Assembly (NCBI RefSeq): GCF_007860125.1 | Contig: NZ_SJPW01000001.1 | Span: forward strand, 124,001 to 188,000 | Length of the DNA: 64,000 nt | Direction of reading: 5' to 3' | Source of the DNA: Rubripirellula tenax | GTDB taxonomy: Bacteria > Planctomycetota > Planctomycetia > Pirellulales > Pirellulaceae | Notes under the pieces: generated by a model | What the model was told of the DNA's origin: nothing | The model's input: only the letters and a program-made list of their open reading frames with translations | Database searches by the model: none | Position numbers and translations under genes: made by a program | Part shown: positions 27,638 through 35,717 of the stretch, piece after piece | Numbering within the stretch: the stretch's first letter is position 1 | Layout of the letters: each line of letters opens with the position of its first letter

Positions 27638-27671
27638 CGGGGATCGAACTGAAAAGCAGTTCCGATCCCTG
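27638..27671 (-). other. Strong stem-loop after the PEP-CTERM-like gene, no U-run
   Basis: Arms at 27640-27651 and 27657-27669 pair over 12 bp with one bulged base and a 5-base loop. It begins 6 bases after the stop of the gene on the minus strand. No T-run follows in that direction, so it is not a canonical intrinsic terminator. It may stabilise the 3' end or act with Rho. Confidence 0.4.
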
Positions 27672-27674
27672 TCA

Positions 27675-28574
27675 CTAGCCGAGGCAGGTCAAGCGACGCC
27701 GGCGACGGTAGGCCCAGCCGATCGCAATAGCCAACATCATCCAGCTGTACGATTTCGATTCCGGTACGGCAGTCACGAACGCGATCGATGTGATACCGCG
27801 GACTGAAAACAGTCTTTCGTCCGTCACCTGGCCGTTGGCAAAGTTGATCGACTGCAACAGGGTGCCAGTGTCTCCACGGCTGAACGTGAAGGCTCGGTTG
27901 TCCGCGTCGAAATCCAATCCGTTGTGCGGATTCGCGTCCAACACATTGATCAATGCGCCAACACCCGTTGTGGGATTCACTTGGTACAGGTGACCTAGCC
28001 GATCTTCCACAGGCTTGCTGGCATCGGCGTCGCCCGATTTGACAAACAAGTTGCCGTTTCGGTCGAACGCCATGCCGGTTTGGTTGGTGTTTATCCCAGA
28101 CTCGCCCACGCGAGTGACATGGCCATCATTCAAACTGAACGTCACCAAATCGTCGGCGTCGCTGCTGAAAACATTCTGGCTGCCAAGCTCCATCCAACCA
28201 TAAAGTTTGTCGTCGGGACCGAAGGAAATCGAGGGTGAACTGATCCCCGTGATGCCGATGAACGTCGGGACCGCCGTCGCCGGATCGAGTTGATAGAGTT
28301 CGCCGACACCATTGGCTCTGTCGTTACGATGGGCAAACAAGGCTCCCGTTTTGGGATGCGCCGCGATCGCCGTAATGTGCTTCAATCCGGTATCGCCGAT
28401 CTTGGTCGAGGTGCCGGTATCGAGATCCAACAGATAGAGCGACGAATCAAAGTTGACATCCGGTCCGCCGGTCACGGCAATCAGTGCCGCAGAGGCGCCG
28501 TTCAGACTCAAACAGAGAAAAACCGATGCAATGACGAGTCGGACGAAGTGGTGGTTTTGGTCGTGCGGGCGCAA
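27675..28574 (-). CDS. Exported beta-propeller-like protein with PEP-CTERM-type C-terminus
   Basis: 299 residues from TTG 28574. This start is chosen because AAAGGAA lies 6-12 bases before it and it gives a signal peptide (FVRLVIASVFLCLSLNGASA). The body has repeats of the form L-x-x-L-D-x-x-T-G (YLLDLDTGTSTKIGDTGL, YQLDPATAVPTFIGITGI), as in DUF4394-like or NHL-like propellers. The end reads VPESKSYSWMMLAIAIGWAY then RRRRR, a PEP-CTERM signal with PES in place of PEP, followed by six extra residues. It is probably surface-sorted by an exosortase encoded elsewhere. No enzymatic role is visible. Confidence 0.78.
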   Translation of the reverse strand: MRPHDQNHHFVRLVIASVFLCLSLNGASAALIAVTGGPDVNFDSSLYLLDLDTGTSTKIGDTGLKHITAIAAHPKTGALFAHRNDRANGVGELYQLDPATAVPTFIGITGISSPSISFGPDDKLYGWMELGSQNVFSSDADDLVTFSLNDGHVTRVGESGINTNQTGMAFDRNGNLFVKSGDADASKPVEDRLGHLYQVNPTTGVGALINVLDANPHNGLDFDADNRAFTFSRGDTGTLLQSINFANGQVTDERLFSVRGITSIAFVTAVPESKSYSWMMLAIAIGWAYRRRRRLTCLG

Positions 28575-28746
28575 GGCAGATTCCTTTCTGTGACAAAACG
28601 GCTTCAGATGAGATGCCTGGTCGGTGCCCGCAACCAAACTCTTCCCAGTATGCCTAATCTTCGCGAATCCGCCAACTGGCGTGAATACCAATTTGGCGAT
28701 GGCTTCTGCCTTGACGTTTTAACGCATTTTCCTTTACTAAACCACG

Positions 28747-30633
28747 ATGGTTCCCATGGAAGATTCGATCGCAGTGCGCCGTCCCGAGCGATGGAGCGAG
28801 CCGATGGACGCGTCGATCAGCGATGCCGACGTCTTGTGGCTGCGCTCGCGCGAACCTTTCGCTAGCATGAGTTCTAAATCGTTTCCGCGATCAATTCCGT
28901 TGGAAGGCATCCTGCGAAACGACACGCGACTGCATCGCTGTGAACCGGGCGAGATCATCGTTCGCGAGGGCGACTACGGGAACAGCGCCTTCTTGGTCTT
29001 GGCAGGTTCGACCGCCGTTTTGGTGCGATCGCTCTTACCCGAACAACTCGGTCGGACGTCCAACGAAAAGCTTTCTTGGACCGAGGCGCTGCGTGGGTAC
29101 CTCCGCCGCAGTCGCGTGCCGGAATCGAGAAGCCCCGAACAAGTATCAATTTCGAATGCGATCGACGATAGCACATCGTCGGTCCGACGAGTTGATGATC
29201 GCCAAGCATTGTTCTTACAAGACTTTGACGCCGTGCTGCGGCGCGACCGCGCCGGGTCGCAGACGCCTGTCTCGCTTGGCCCCGGTGAAATGTTCGGTGA
29301 GGTCGCCGCGATGTATCGATCGCCGCGAACGGCAACCGTGATCGCTGAAACGGAAGCGACCCTACTTGAAATTCGATGGCAGGGGTTGAAAATCCTGCGG
29401 CGTGACAAAACATTCGCTGATACGCTTGACTCGCACTATCGCGAACACTGGCTGCGAATCCATTTACGAGAACTACCGCTGCTGCGTTACTTGCCCGAAT
29501 CGAGTTTGGATCGTGTCGCCGCGTCGACTCAGATGCATTCGTTCGGTCGCATGGAATGGAACGCGGACTATCAACGCACTCGCAAGCTTCCCGTCCACCA
29601 ACAAATCGAATCGGAACCCATCGTCGCGGCCGAGGGTCGCATGCCGACCGATCTGGTCATCGTTCGAAGCGGCTTTGGACGTCTATCCCAAGCGTTTGGA
29701 GCTTCCAATCGAACGATCGCCTACTTAGGCAAGGGACACATTTTTGGGTTGGAAGAGATCGCGTTCAATGCGATGCGCCCCGAATCGACTCCCCCCAAAC
29801 CCTTGTCGCAATCTTTGCGTGCGATCGGATTCTTGGATGCGTTGCTGATTCCGGCCGAAGTATTCGCGGAAGATATTTTGCCGCACGTTCGTCGTAGCGA
29901 GTTACCGGAATCGGTGGCCCGCTTGATGCCCAAGGTCAATCACAAAAAATCCGGAAGCGATCCGGTTCACCACGCCAATGATCGCCGAACGGAACAGCGA
30001 GAGAATTCCGACCGGCGCAGCGCGGATCGATCGGCCGATCATGGACAACCTGATTGGAAGGATCTGCCCAGTTCCGAAGGCCAACAGTTTCAACCGACAG
30101 GGCTGTTAGAGTTCATCGTCCAGAACCGTATCAACAACGGCACACAAGCGATGGTTGTGGACCTGAATCGGTGTACCCGTTGCGACGACTGCGTCAAAGC
30201 GTGCGCGGCGACTCATGACGGAAACCCAAGATTCGTTCGCACGGGAATCTCGCACGAGCAACTGTTGTTCGTCCAAGCGTGCATGCAGTGCAGTGACCCC
30301 GTTTGCATGATCGGTTGCCCGACGGGCGCCATTTCGCGTGACCAAGAAACCGGTGTGGTTCGTGTTCACGATTCGATCTGTGTGGGCTGTGGCACGTGCG
30401 CGGGATCTTGCCCGTATGAAAACATTCGAATGGCCGAAGTCTTTGATCCGAAAGGTCGCCCCTACGCGGATGTCGAGACCGGAAAACCAATCCAAAAAGC
30501 GACCAAGTGCGACATGTGTCAGAACCAGCCGAGCGGACCGGCGTGTGTCGCATCGTGCCCGCATGATGCCTTGGTGCGAATCGACTTGACACAATCCAAA
30601 CCGCTGCAGACCTGGCTTGAACGACGGAGCTAA
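28747..30633 (+). CDS. Cyclic-nucleotide-binding-like sensor fused to a 16-Cys four-cluster ferredoxin
   Basis: 628 residues, no signal peptide, so cytosolic. The N-terminal half has two Crp-like cyclic-nucleotide-binding folds: the first starts near residue 67 (GEIIVREGDYGNSAFLVLAG) and resumes after an insert (SLGPGEMFGEVAAMYRSPRT), and the second spans about 300-375 (AYLGKGHIFGLEEIAFNA). After a charged linker, a HybA/NrfC-type ferredoxin (about 460-628) has all sixteen Cys: C476/479/482/486, C511/514/519/523, C544/547/550/554 and C587/590/599/603. Such ferredoxins usually link a catalytic subunit to a membrane cytochrome. Here the fused partner is a sensor instead, and the next two genes are a cytochrome-b-like protein and a decaheme cytochrome. 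Confidence 0.88.
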   Translation: MVPMEDSIAVRRPERWSEPMDASISDADVLWLRSREPFASMSSKSFPRSIPLEGILRNDTRLHRCEPGEIIVREGDYGNSAFLVLAGSTAVLVRSLLPEQLGRTSNEKLSWTEALRGYLRRSRVPESRSPEQVSISNAIDDSTSSVRRVDDRQALFLQDFDAVLRRDRAGSQTPVSLGPGEMFGEVAAMYRSPRTATVIAETEATLLEIRWQGLKILRRDKTFADTLDSHYREHWLRIHLRELPLLRYLPESSLDRVAASTQMHSFGRMEWNADYQRTRKLPVHQQIESEPIVAAEGRMPTDLVIVRSGFGRLSQAFGASNRTIAYLGKGHIFGLEEIAFNAMRPESTPPKPLSQSLRAIGFLDALLIPAEVFAEDILPHVRRSELPESVARLMPKVNHKKSGSDPVHHANDRRTEQRENSDRRSADRSADHGQPDWKDLPSSEGQQFQPTGLLEFIVQNRINNGTQAMVVDLNRCTRCDDCVKACAATHDGNPRFVRTGISHEQLLFVQACMQCSDPVCMIGCPTGAISRDQETGVVRVHDSICVGCGTCAGSCPYENIRMAEVFDPKGRPYADVETGKPIQKATKCDMCQNQPSGPACVASCPHDALVRIDLTQSKPLQTWLERRS

Positions 30634-30639
30634 GCGATC

Positions 30640-31479
30640 GTGACGCACTCAACCCATGGACCAAAACTGTCGTTCCGCAATCGGCGAAAGGTGTCGCTGA
30701 TCATCACATCGTTGGCGATCGCGATCGTACTGGCCATCACACGAATCGAAGAAGGCCGGTTGGCCCACGCATCGTTCTTTACCGGGTTCACGGTACTGGC
30801 ATCGATCCTGTTGCTGATGTTGCTGGGCGTACGGCGCCGGATTCCCGTGTTGCCGCTGGGAACCGTCGCGACATGGACCCAGGTTCACATTTACGTCGGC
30901 CTGTTCGCGTTTGCGGTCTACGTCATGCACGTGCCCATCTTGGTCGCCGGCGGCGTTTTTGAGGCCGGATTGTCGATCGTCTTTTTGTTGGTGACAGCAA
31001 GTGGGTTCTATGGCATCTATGCCAGCCGAACGTTGCCGCGTCGATTGACCGCCGTCGAAGGCCAACATCGTTTTGATCGAGTCGGATTCCATCGTGATCA
31101 AATTGCCACCGCTGCTCGCGATCTGTTGGACGAAGTCCACGAGTCGTCGGGAATGCGCGTGCTGGGCAGTTTTTACACGCGTTACTTGAGCCCTTTTTTT
31201 GAGGCACGCCCCTCGCTCGCGTATGTGTTGGTGCCCACGGGCGTTCGACGACGACGCTTGCTGAGCGGACTGAAAGAACTTGACCGCTACCTTGAAGATG
31301 AAAGCCGCGGAACGGCCGGACAATTGGCGGCGCTGGTACGTCGTCGAGACGACTTGGATTATCAATTCGCGTTGCAGCTACGACTGCGTGTTTGGCTGGT
31401 CATTCACGGCACGTTCTCGGTCGCGTTGATCGCTGGCGGGATCGTTCACGCCGTCATCGCTTGGCGCCACGCGGGATAA
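30640..31479 (+). CDS. Diheme cytochrome b-like integral membrane protein
   Basis: 279 residues from GTG 30640, 6 bases after the ferredoxin gene. Five membrane spans are visible (about 18-35, 45-63, 78-100, 108-127, 252-274). The third and fifth each carry two His spaced H-x13-H (H83/H97 and H256/H270), the pattern that holds two stacked b hemes in cytochrome b and quinone-reactive membrane subunits. A cytosolic helical domain of about 120 residues lies between spans four and five. No family name was recognised. From pattern and context it probably carries electrons across the membrane between the ferredoxin and the decaheme cytochrome, perhaps exchanging with menaquinone. Confidence 0.75.
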   Translation: MTHSTHGPKLSFRNRRKVSLIITSLAIAIVLAITRIEEGRLAHASFFTGFTVLASILLLMLLGVRRRIPVLPLGTVATWTQVHIYVGLFAFAVYVMHVPILVAGGVFEAGLSIVFLLVTASGFYGIYASRTLPRRLTAVEGQHRFDRVGFHRDQIATAARDLLDEVHESSGMRVLGSFYTRYLSPFFEARPSLAYVLVPTGVRRRRLLSGLKELDRYLEDESRGTAGQLAALVRRRDDLDYQFALQLRLRVWLVIHGTFSVALIAGGIVHAVIAWRHAG

Positions 31480-31483
31480 TCGA

Positions 31484-33556
31484 ATGAGACGTGACGAGAT
31501 TCCGCTGACGCCACCGCCTAGCAACGATCGCCCCGCCGACCGTTGGATGTGTGGTCGCAGGGGCGCACCTTGCTCGCGAGGCCCAATCCAATCGCGCACG
31601 CTGTTAGGTCAAGCCAAGTGCTGTATGGCCGACTCTTGTCGTCCCAAACGAACGTGGCACGGCCGCCGAAAACAATTCACGCTGATCGCGTTATGCGGAT
31701 TGGTCATCGCGATCAGTGCGGTTGCGTTTCAATCGACCCGTGCGGTGGTGATCAAAGCCGGCGAACTGTCGACGCCTCACGCCCAAATCTTGGCTGGCAC
31801 TCTTGATTCGGGACGATGCGCCGCCTGCCATCCAAAATCCGGCGCATCGCTGAACGATTGGCTGTTCGGATCGGCGGTCTCGCAGGCCGCGGCCGATGCA
31901 CATCGCGGACTGACGCAGACCGACCGCTGTTTGAATTGCCACCACCAGACGATGGACCGGACCACCGCAACGCTGGCTCACAATTTGCCTCCCGTCGTAC
32001 GAACCGAGCTGCGGCTGGCGTCGCTGCACTCTCGCGATTCGTCATGGAAGAATTGGTTGCCCGGTGAATCGGTTGACCAGAACGACATCCAATGCAGCGC
32101 CTGTCACCGGGAACACCGTGGGGCCGACGGCCAACTGACCGCAATGACGAATGACCAGTGCCAAACATGCCACAGCCAACGGTTCGGCGACTTTGCGACT
32201 TCGCACCCCGCTTGGGTCGATTGGCCGTACCGACGCGGCGGCGCGATCGAGTTTGATCACGCTTCGCACGCGGGGAAACACTTTCCATCGACAATCAAAG
32301 ACGGCGCGCCGTCGGCGTTTCAATGCTCCGATTGCCACGCTCGTGGTGCCTCCGGTGAACTGACTCGATCAACCAGTTTTGAAAAAGCTTGCCAATCGTG
32401 TCACGACCAAGCCCTGCAGATCGAAGTCGGTTCGGGCATCGATCTGGTGACGCTTCCCAGTGTGACCGACAAGACAGCAGTCACGATCGGCGATTGGCCA
32501 GATGGCGCCGTCGGTTTCTTTGACGGACGTGTTTCGCCGCTAGCAGAGTTGATGATGCGCGCGGATGCCGACCTAGGCACCGCGATCCACAAAGTCCCCC
32601 ACCAGGATTTCTCGCGGTTGGATGACCAGCGGCGTGGAGACGTCGAAGTCGCCAGCACGGTCGCCCGCGGACATCGCGATCTGCTTGACGAAATCGCTCG
32701 CGGCGGACAATCCGTCATCGCGAAACGACTGGCACGGAACGGAATCTCTGCCGCGACCGCGGACGCCATTTTGCGATCGTTGCCGCCACAGTTGATCGAA
32801 GAAGCACACTCGCGATGGTTTCTCGAAAAACGAAACAGCAATACAGCAGAGAACTTGAGAGCGGGATCGCCGGCGAAACTGGCAAAATTCACGATGAAAC
32901 CGAGTGATGATGATCTGCTTGGTGACGACTTACTTGGCGGTGATGACCTGCTGGGCGCCGACCCGTTGTCCCACGATCCGCTGGCAACGCCGATCGATTC
33001 AGCTCCCCAAAAGCCAACCACGTCTCGGTTTGATGCCGACACGATGCTGCCGGCGGGCGGTTGGTATCGCGACGATTTGACGTATTCGATTCGATATCGT
33101 GCCGCCGGGCATGCGGATCCCGTGATACGCGCGACGATCGAATTGGCGGCGGAGCTGGCGCCGGGCGATCCGGCACGTCAACGCTTGATCGAGAATAAGG
33201 CCGCAGCGGCCTGTTTACAGTGCCACCCCGGTGCGTTGTCGCAATCGAACTCCGCCGTCGAGTCTGTGTTTAATGCGGCAGCTTGGCGGAGTTCACCGTT
33301 GATCGGCCGGACGTCGCTGGGACAAGGCGAAGGCTTCACCAAATTCAGCCACGGTCCGCACCTGAACATCGCCGGGCTCGTCGATTGCCAGCACTGCCAC
33401 CAAATCGAGTCTCCAACGTCGTCGGTGGACACGGGAACGGCCCCAGTCCACGAATTCAAACCGATGGGAATCGAAACGTGTGCCGGTTGCCATCACGCCG
33501 AAGCGGCCGGCGATGCATGTGTCAAATGCCACCGCTACCACATCGATTTGCGGTAG
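31484..33556 (+). CDS. Membrane-anchored decaheme cytochrome c
   Basis: 690 residues, 4 bases after the cytochrome-b-like gene. An N-terminal span (QFTLIALCGLVIAISAVAF, about 64-82) anchors it, with the body outside. Ten CxxCH heme motifs are visible: CAACH, CLNCH, CSACH, CQTCH, CSDCH, CQSCH in the first 320 residues and CLQCH, CQHCH, CAGCH, CVKCH in the last 120. The two heme blocks are separated by a heme-free stretch with an acidic repeat of DDLLG units (about 470-490). It is probably a periplasmic electron wire. The Cys-rich first 55 residues are unusual for an N-tail, and the true start could be later (for example ATG 31625). Confidence 0.9.
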   Translation: MRRDEIPLTPPPSNDRPADRWMCGRRGAPCSRGPIQSRTLLGQAKCCMADSCRPKRTWHGRRKQFTLIALCGLVIAISAVAFQSTRAVVIKAGELSTPHAQILAGTLDSGRCAACHPKSGASLNDWLFGSAVSQAAADAHRGLTQTDRCLNCHHQTMDRTTATLAHNLPPVVRTELRLASLHSRDSSWKNWLPGESVDQNDIQCSACHREHRGADGQLTAMTNDQCQTCHSQRFGDFATSHPAWVDWPYRRGGAIEFDHASHAGKHFPSTIKDGAPSAFQCSDCHARGASGELTRSTSFEKACQSCHDQALQIEVGSGIDLVTLPSVTDKTAVTIGDWPDGAVGFFDGRVSPLAELMMRADADLGTAIHKVPHQDFSRLDDQRRGDVEVASTVARGHRDLLDEIARGGQSVIAKRLARNGISAATADAILRSLPPQLIEEAHSRWFLEKRNSNTAENLRAGSPAKLAKFTMKPSDDDLLGDDLLGGDDLLGADPLSHDPLATPIDSAPQKPTTSRFDADTMLPAGGWYRDDLTYSIRYRAAGHADPVIRATIELAAELAPGDPARQRLIENKAAAACLQCHPGALSQSNSAVESVFNAAAWRSSPLIGRTSLGQGEGFTKFSHGPHLNIAGLVDCQHCHQIESPTSSVDTGTAPVHEFKPMGIETCAGCHHAEAAGDACVKCHRYHIDLR

Positions 33557-33591
33557 TCCTAACGCTCGCGACATCCCAGGCATGCCAAATC

Positions 33592-34008
33592 TCATTCGCC
33601 TTGGACGGTGATCACGACACGGCGGCTGCCGCCATGGTTGCGATGCTCGCACAAATAGATGCCTTGCCAGGTCCCCAGGCTCAGCCGACCGTCCGTGATC
33701 GGCACCGTCACGCTGGCTCCCATCATGGATGCTTTGACATGTGCCGGCATGTCGTCCGGACCTTCCAACGTGTGAACGTACGCCAACGTTTCGGGAACCG
33801 CGTGGTTCATCGCAGTTTCAAAATCGACCCGCACATCGGGGTCAGCGTTTTCGTTGATGGTCAACGACGCGCTGGTGTGCTGGATAAAGACGTGCATCGA
33901 TCCGATGCTCAATTGTTCGATTTCGGGCATCGCATCCGTGATCGATCGGGTAACCAGGTGATATCCACGCCGTGCAGCGGGTAAAGAAATCGTGCGTTGA
34001 AACCACAT
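33592..34008 (-). CDS. yjbQ: YjbQ/UPF0047 family protein (thiamine-phosphate-synthase-like)
   Basis: 138 residues from ATG 34008 (a TTG lies three codons upstream). FIQHTSASLTINENADPDVR and CEHRNHGGSRRVVITVQGE are the family signature, with conserved His/Asn/Asp at the trimeric active site. Members have been reported to show weak thiamine phosphate synthase activity; the physiological role is open. It is convergent with the decaheme cytochrome gene and not in an operon. Confidence 0.93.
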   Translation of the reverse strand: MWFQRTISLPAARRGYHLVTRSITDAMPEIEQLSIGSMHVFIQHTSASLTINENADPDVRVDFETAMNHAVPETLAYVHTLEGPDDMPAHVKASMMGASVTVPITDGRLSLGTWQGIYLCEHRNHGGSRRVVITVQGE

Positions 34009-34414
34009 CGCAAACAATCCGTGGGTTAGTCAGTGAGAGACGAAGAATGGTTGAAGCCGAGGATTGACGAGAACATTCCGAAATGTCGGGTCAAAAACGA
34101 GATCGTTACAAAAAAATCGAGAAGTTTTTTTTGACTTTGGCGAATCTCGTTGCGTCCCTTCCCAGCGGAGTCGCATTTCCCCCCGAAAAAGAAATGTTAG
34201 CAAATCAGCTTGACCGCCAGCCCCCTTGACGTGGAGCGAGCGACACCTTGCAGACCGCCAATGTGGCCGATCGCCCCCTTGTGAAAATGTGTATCCCGGG
34301 ATGCCAGTTTGCTTGGGAAATCGTTCGGCCAGTCGGTGTGTTCGTCAAACCTTCGCTGCTCGGATTGCAGAACCTCAATCGGCCATTGCTGCCACGTCCG
34401 CACGTACAATTTTC
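34009..34414. other. Intergenic stretch without a supported gene
   Basis: About 400 bases lie between yjbQ and a promoter. They are locally A/T-rich (A and T runs at 34110-34131) and contain an inverted repeat, AACGAGAT (34096-34103) against ATCTCGTT (34144-34151). Two short opposite-strand reading frames here (88 and 71 codons) show no domain and no ribosome site, and were not accepted. The yjbQ promoter probably lies at the left end. Confidence 0.5.
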
Positions 34415-34442
34415 TTGACACTCTCACCAATAAGTCAATAAT
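34415..34442 (+). promoter_or_regulatory. Sigma-70-type promoter for the 74-residue protein
   Basis: TTGACA (34415-34420) is a perfect -35 box; after a 16-base spacer, AATAAT (34437-34442) matches five of six -10 positions. Transcription would start near 34449, leaving a leader of about 110 bases before ATG 34561. Confidence 0.7.
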
Positions 34443-34560
34443 CAAGCCGTGAGACGACACCACTGTCCATGGAACGGGACAGCAATGAAAAACATCATGC
34501 GGATACGAGATCGGTTGGACCGTGACCGAATCCGGGTAATGAAAAATCGGAATACAGTTT
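34443..34560 (+). promoter_or_regulatory. Structured leader with possible upstream reading frame
   Basis: Two hairpins are visible: CTGTCC (34463-34468) with GGACAG (34477-34482), and TCGGT (34511-34515) with ACCGA (34525-34529). A 33-residue reading frame starts at ATG 34485, after GGGA, in another frame. It encodes a strongly charged peptide (MKNIMRIRDRLDRDRIRVMK at its start) and ends at 34586, overlapping the first 26 bases of the downstream gene. It may control translation of that gene. It could also be chance. Confidence 0.4.
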
Positions 34561-34785
34561 ATGAGTCAGTGCAAGAACGTGTTTGAGGCCATCTTGCGTT
34601 ACGGTCACGATGAAGATTTCGTGCCGAACGAAGAGAACGGCTTCGAAGCGACGGACGCTCCTGCAGGTAGCCCCGACAAGATTGAAGTACTTCGACGACG
34701 CGTCGAATTGGGCCAACCTCTTTGGCACACGACGGACCGCGTTGACTACAGTGGCTTGACCGGCGCAATTCGCCCTCGCGAGTAA
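34561..34785 (+). CDS. Small conserved-looking planctomycete protein of unknown function
   Basis: 74 residues. DKIEVLRRRVELGQPLWHTT and DRVDYSGLTGAIRPRE give a compact, charged, probably helical protein. I recall similar short proteins ending in a GLTGAIRPRE-like tail from Pirellulaceae genomes, but know no function. No membrane span or Cys pair is present. It has its own promoter, long leader and terminator, so it is a real single-gene unit that is probably well expressed. Confidence 0.75.
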   Translation: MSQCKNVFEAILRYGHDEDFVPNEENGFEATDAPAGSPDKIEVLRRRVELGQPLWHTTDRVDYSGLTGAIRPRE

Positions 34786-34820
34786 AGCGTAGCGGTCCCA
34801 CCCGCTCGAAGACGACCCAG

Positions 34821-34852
34821 AACCTCGTTGCGATTCGCTGCGAGGTTTTTTT
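34821..34852 (+). terminator. Intrinsic terminator after the 74-residue protein
   Basis: AACCTCG (34821-34827) pairs with CGAGGTT (34841-34847), with an inner GCG/CGC stem, followed by a run of Ts. The T-run overlaps the stop codon region of the convergent mqnD gene. Confidence 0.88.
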
Positions 34853-35717
34853 ATGCCCAGACTTCCAGCCCTGCCTCCGCGCGTTCGACGATTCCGTTCG
34901 CTTCTGACATCTGCGCAAGACGCCGGAGTGCCGATCGACCCACCGAACCCAAGTCAACGGTCCATTCGTTGACGTAAAGCTGGACGTGCTTCATCAACAC
35001 ATCGTCGTCGAATTCTTGAGCATGCTGGCGCATCGTCGGCATCGCAGACGATGGATCAGCCATCGCCAACTCCAACGAATCGCGAATCACGGCCTGGACC
35101 TTCGCAATCACATCATCCCCAAGTTTGCGGTCGGCCACGATCCCACCCAATGGCAGCGGCGAATCCGTCTCGCGTTCCCAACGCGTCCCCAGATCTTCGA
35201 CCAAGTGCAGTCCTTCGGCTTGCCAAGTAAAGCGACCCTCGTGGATACAGACACCGAAGTCCGCCTGGTGAGCTTTCAAGCGTGGCATGATGTCCGAAAA
35301 TACGCAGTGCTTTGGAGCTTCGGCGTCGCGATAGAACAATGAAAACAACAGCGATGCAGTTGTGTGCCGGCCGGGGCAGAGTGTTACCGCCGGCCCGTCG
35401 TTAGGCGACGCCCCGGACTCGGCCGCCAGCAACAACGGTCCGACGCCGAAACCCAGGGCCGATCCGCTGGGCAGAACGACGGTTCGATCGGCCATCAGCA
35501 ATGCAGCGTGAAAGCTGGTCTTCGCCACATCAAAGTCGCCCTCGAACAATCGATCGTTCAATTGCTGAATGTCGATCAGTTCGATGTCGAATTGAAGTCC
35601 TCGCCAATCGACGCGGCGGTCGATCAGCCCGGCAAATGCGAACGTGTCGTTGGGGCACGTGGAAATCCCCAGCCGGATCCGCCCAGACGACGTTGAAGGA
35701 TTCGTTGGAGCCATCAT
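34851..35717 (-). CDS. mqnD: 1,4-dihydroxy-6-naphthoate synthase MqnD
   Basis: 288 residues from ATG 35717, overlapping the mqnB stop (ATGATG/TGA). IRLGISTCPNDTFAFAGLID at the N-terminus is the signature of MqnD, along with FDVAKTSFHAALLMADRTVV and CIHEGRFTWQAEGLHLVEDL. The fold is a periplasmic-binding-protein-like two-lobed one, and the enzyme converts cyclic dehypoxanthine futalosine to 1,4-dihydroxy-6-naphthoate in the futalosine route to menaquinone. Its coupling to mqnB fits. Other mqn genes (mqnA, mqnC, mqnE) are not in this window. Confidence 0.95.
   Translation of the reverse strand: MMAPTNPSTSSGRIRLGISTCPNDTFAFAGLIDRRVDWRGLQFDIELIDIQQLNDRLFEGDFDVAKTSFHAALLMADRTVVLPSGSALGFGVGPLLLAAESGASPNDGPAVTLCPGRHTTASLLFSLFYRDAEAPKHCVFSDIMPRLKAHQADFGVCIHEGRFTWQAEGLHLVEDLGTRWERETDSPLPLGGIVADRKLGDDVIAKVQAVIRDSLELAMADPSSAMPTMRQHAQEFDDDVLMKHVQLYVNEWTVDLGSVGRSALRRLAQMSEANGIVERAEAGLEVWA

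Noticed and set aside
27600-27675. Possible tRNA T-arm-like sequence (AGTTCGATCCCC on the minus strand)
   Set aside because: No acceptor, D or anticodon arms can be folded around it; it is one side of the stem-loop after the PEP-CTERM-like gene.
34197-34463. 88-codon open frame on the minus strand in the yjbQ intergenic region
   Set aside because: No domain and no ribosome site; the promoter for the 74-residue protein lies inside it on the other strand.
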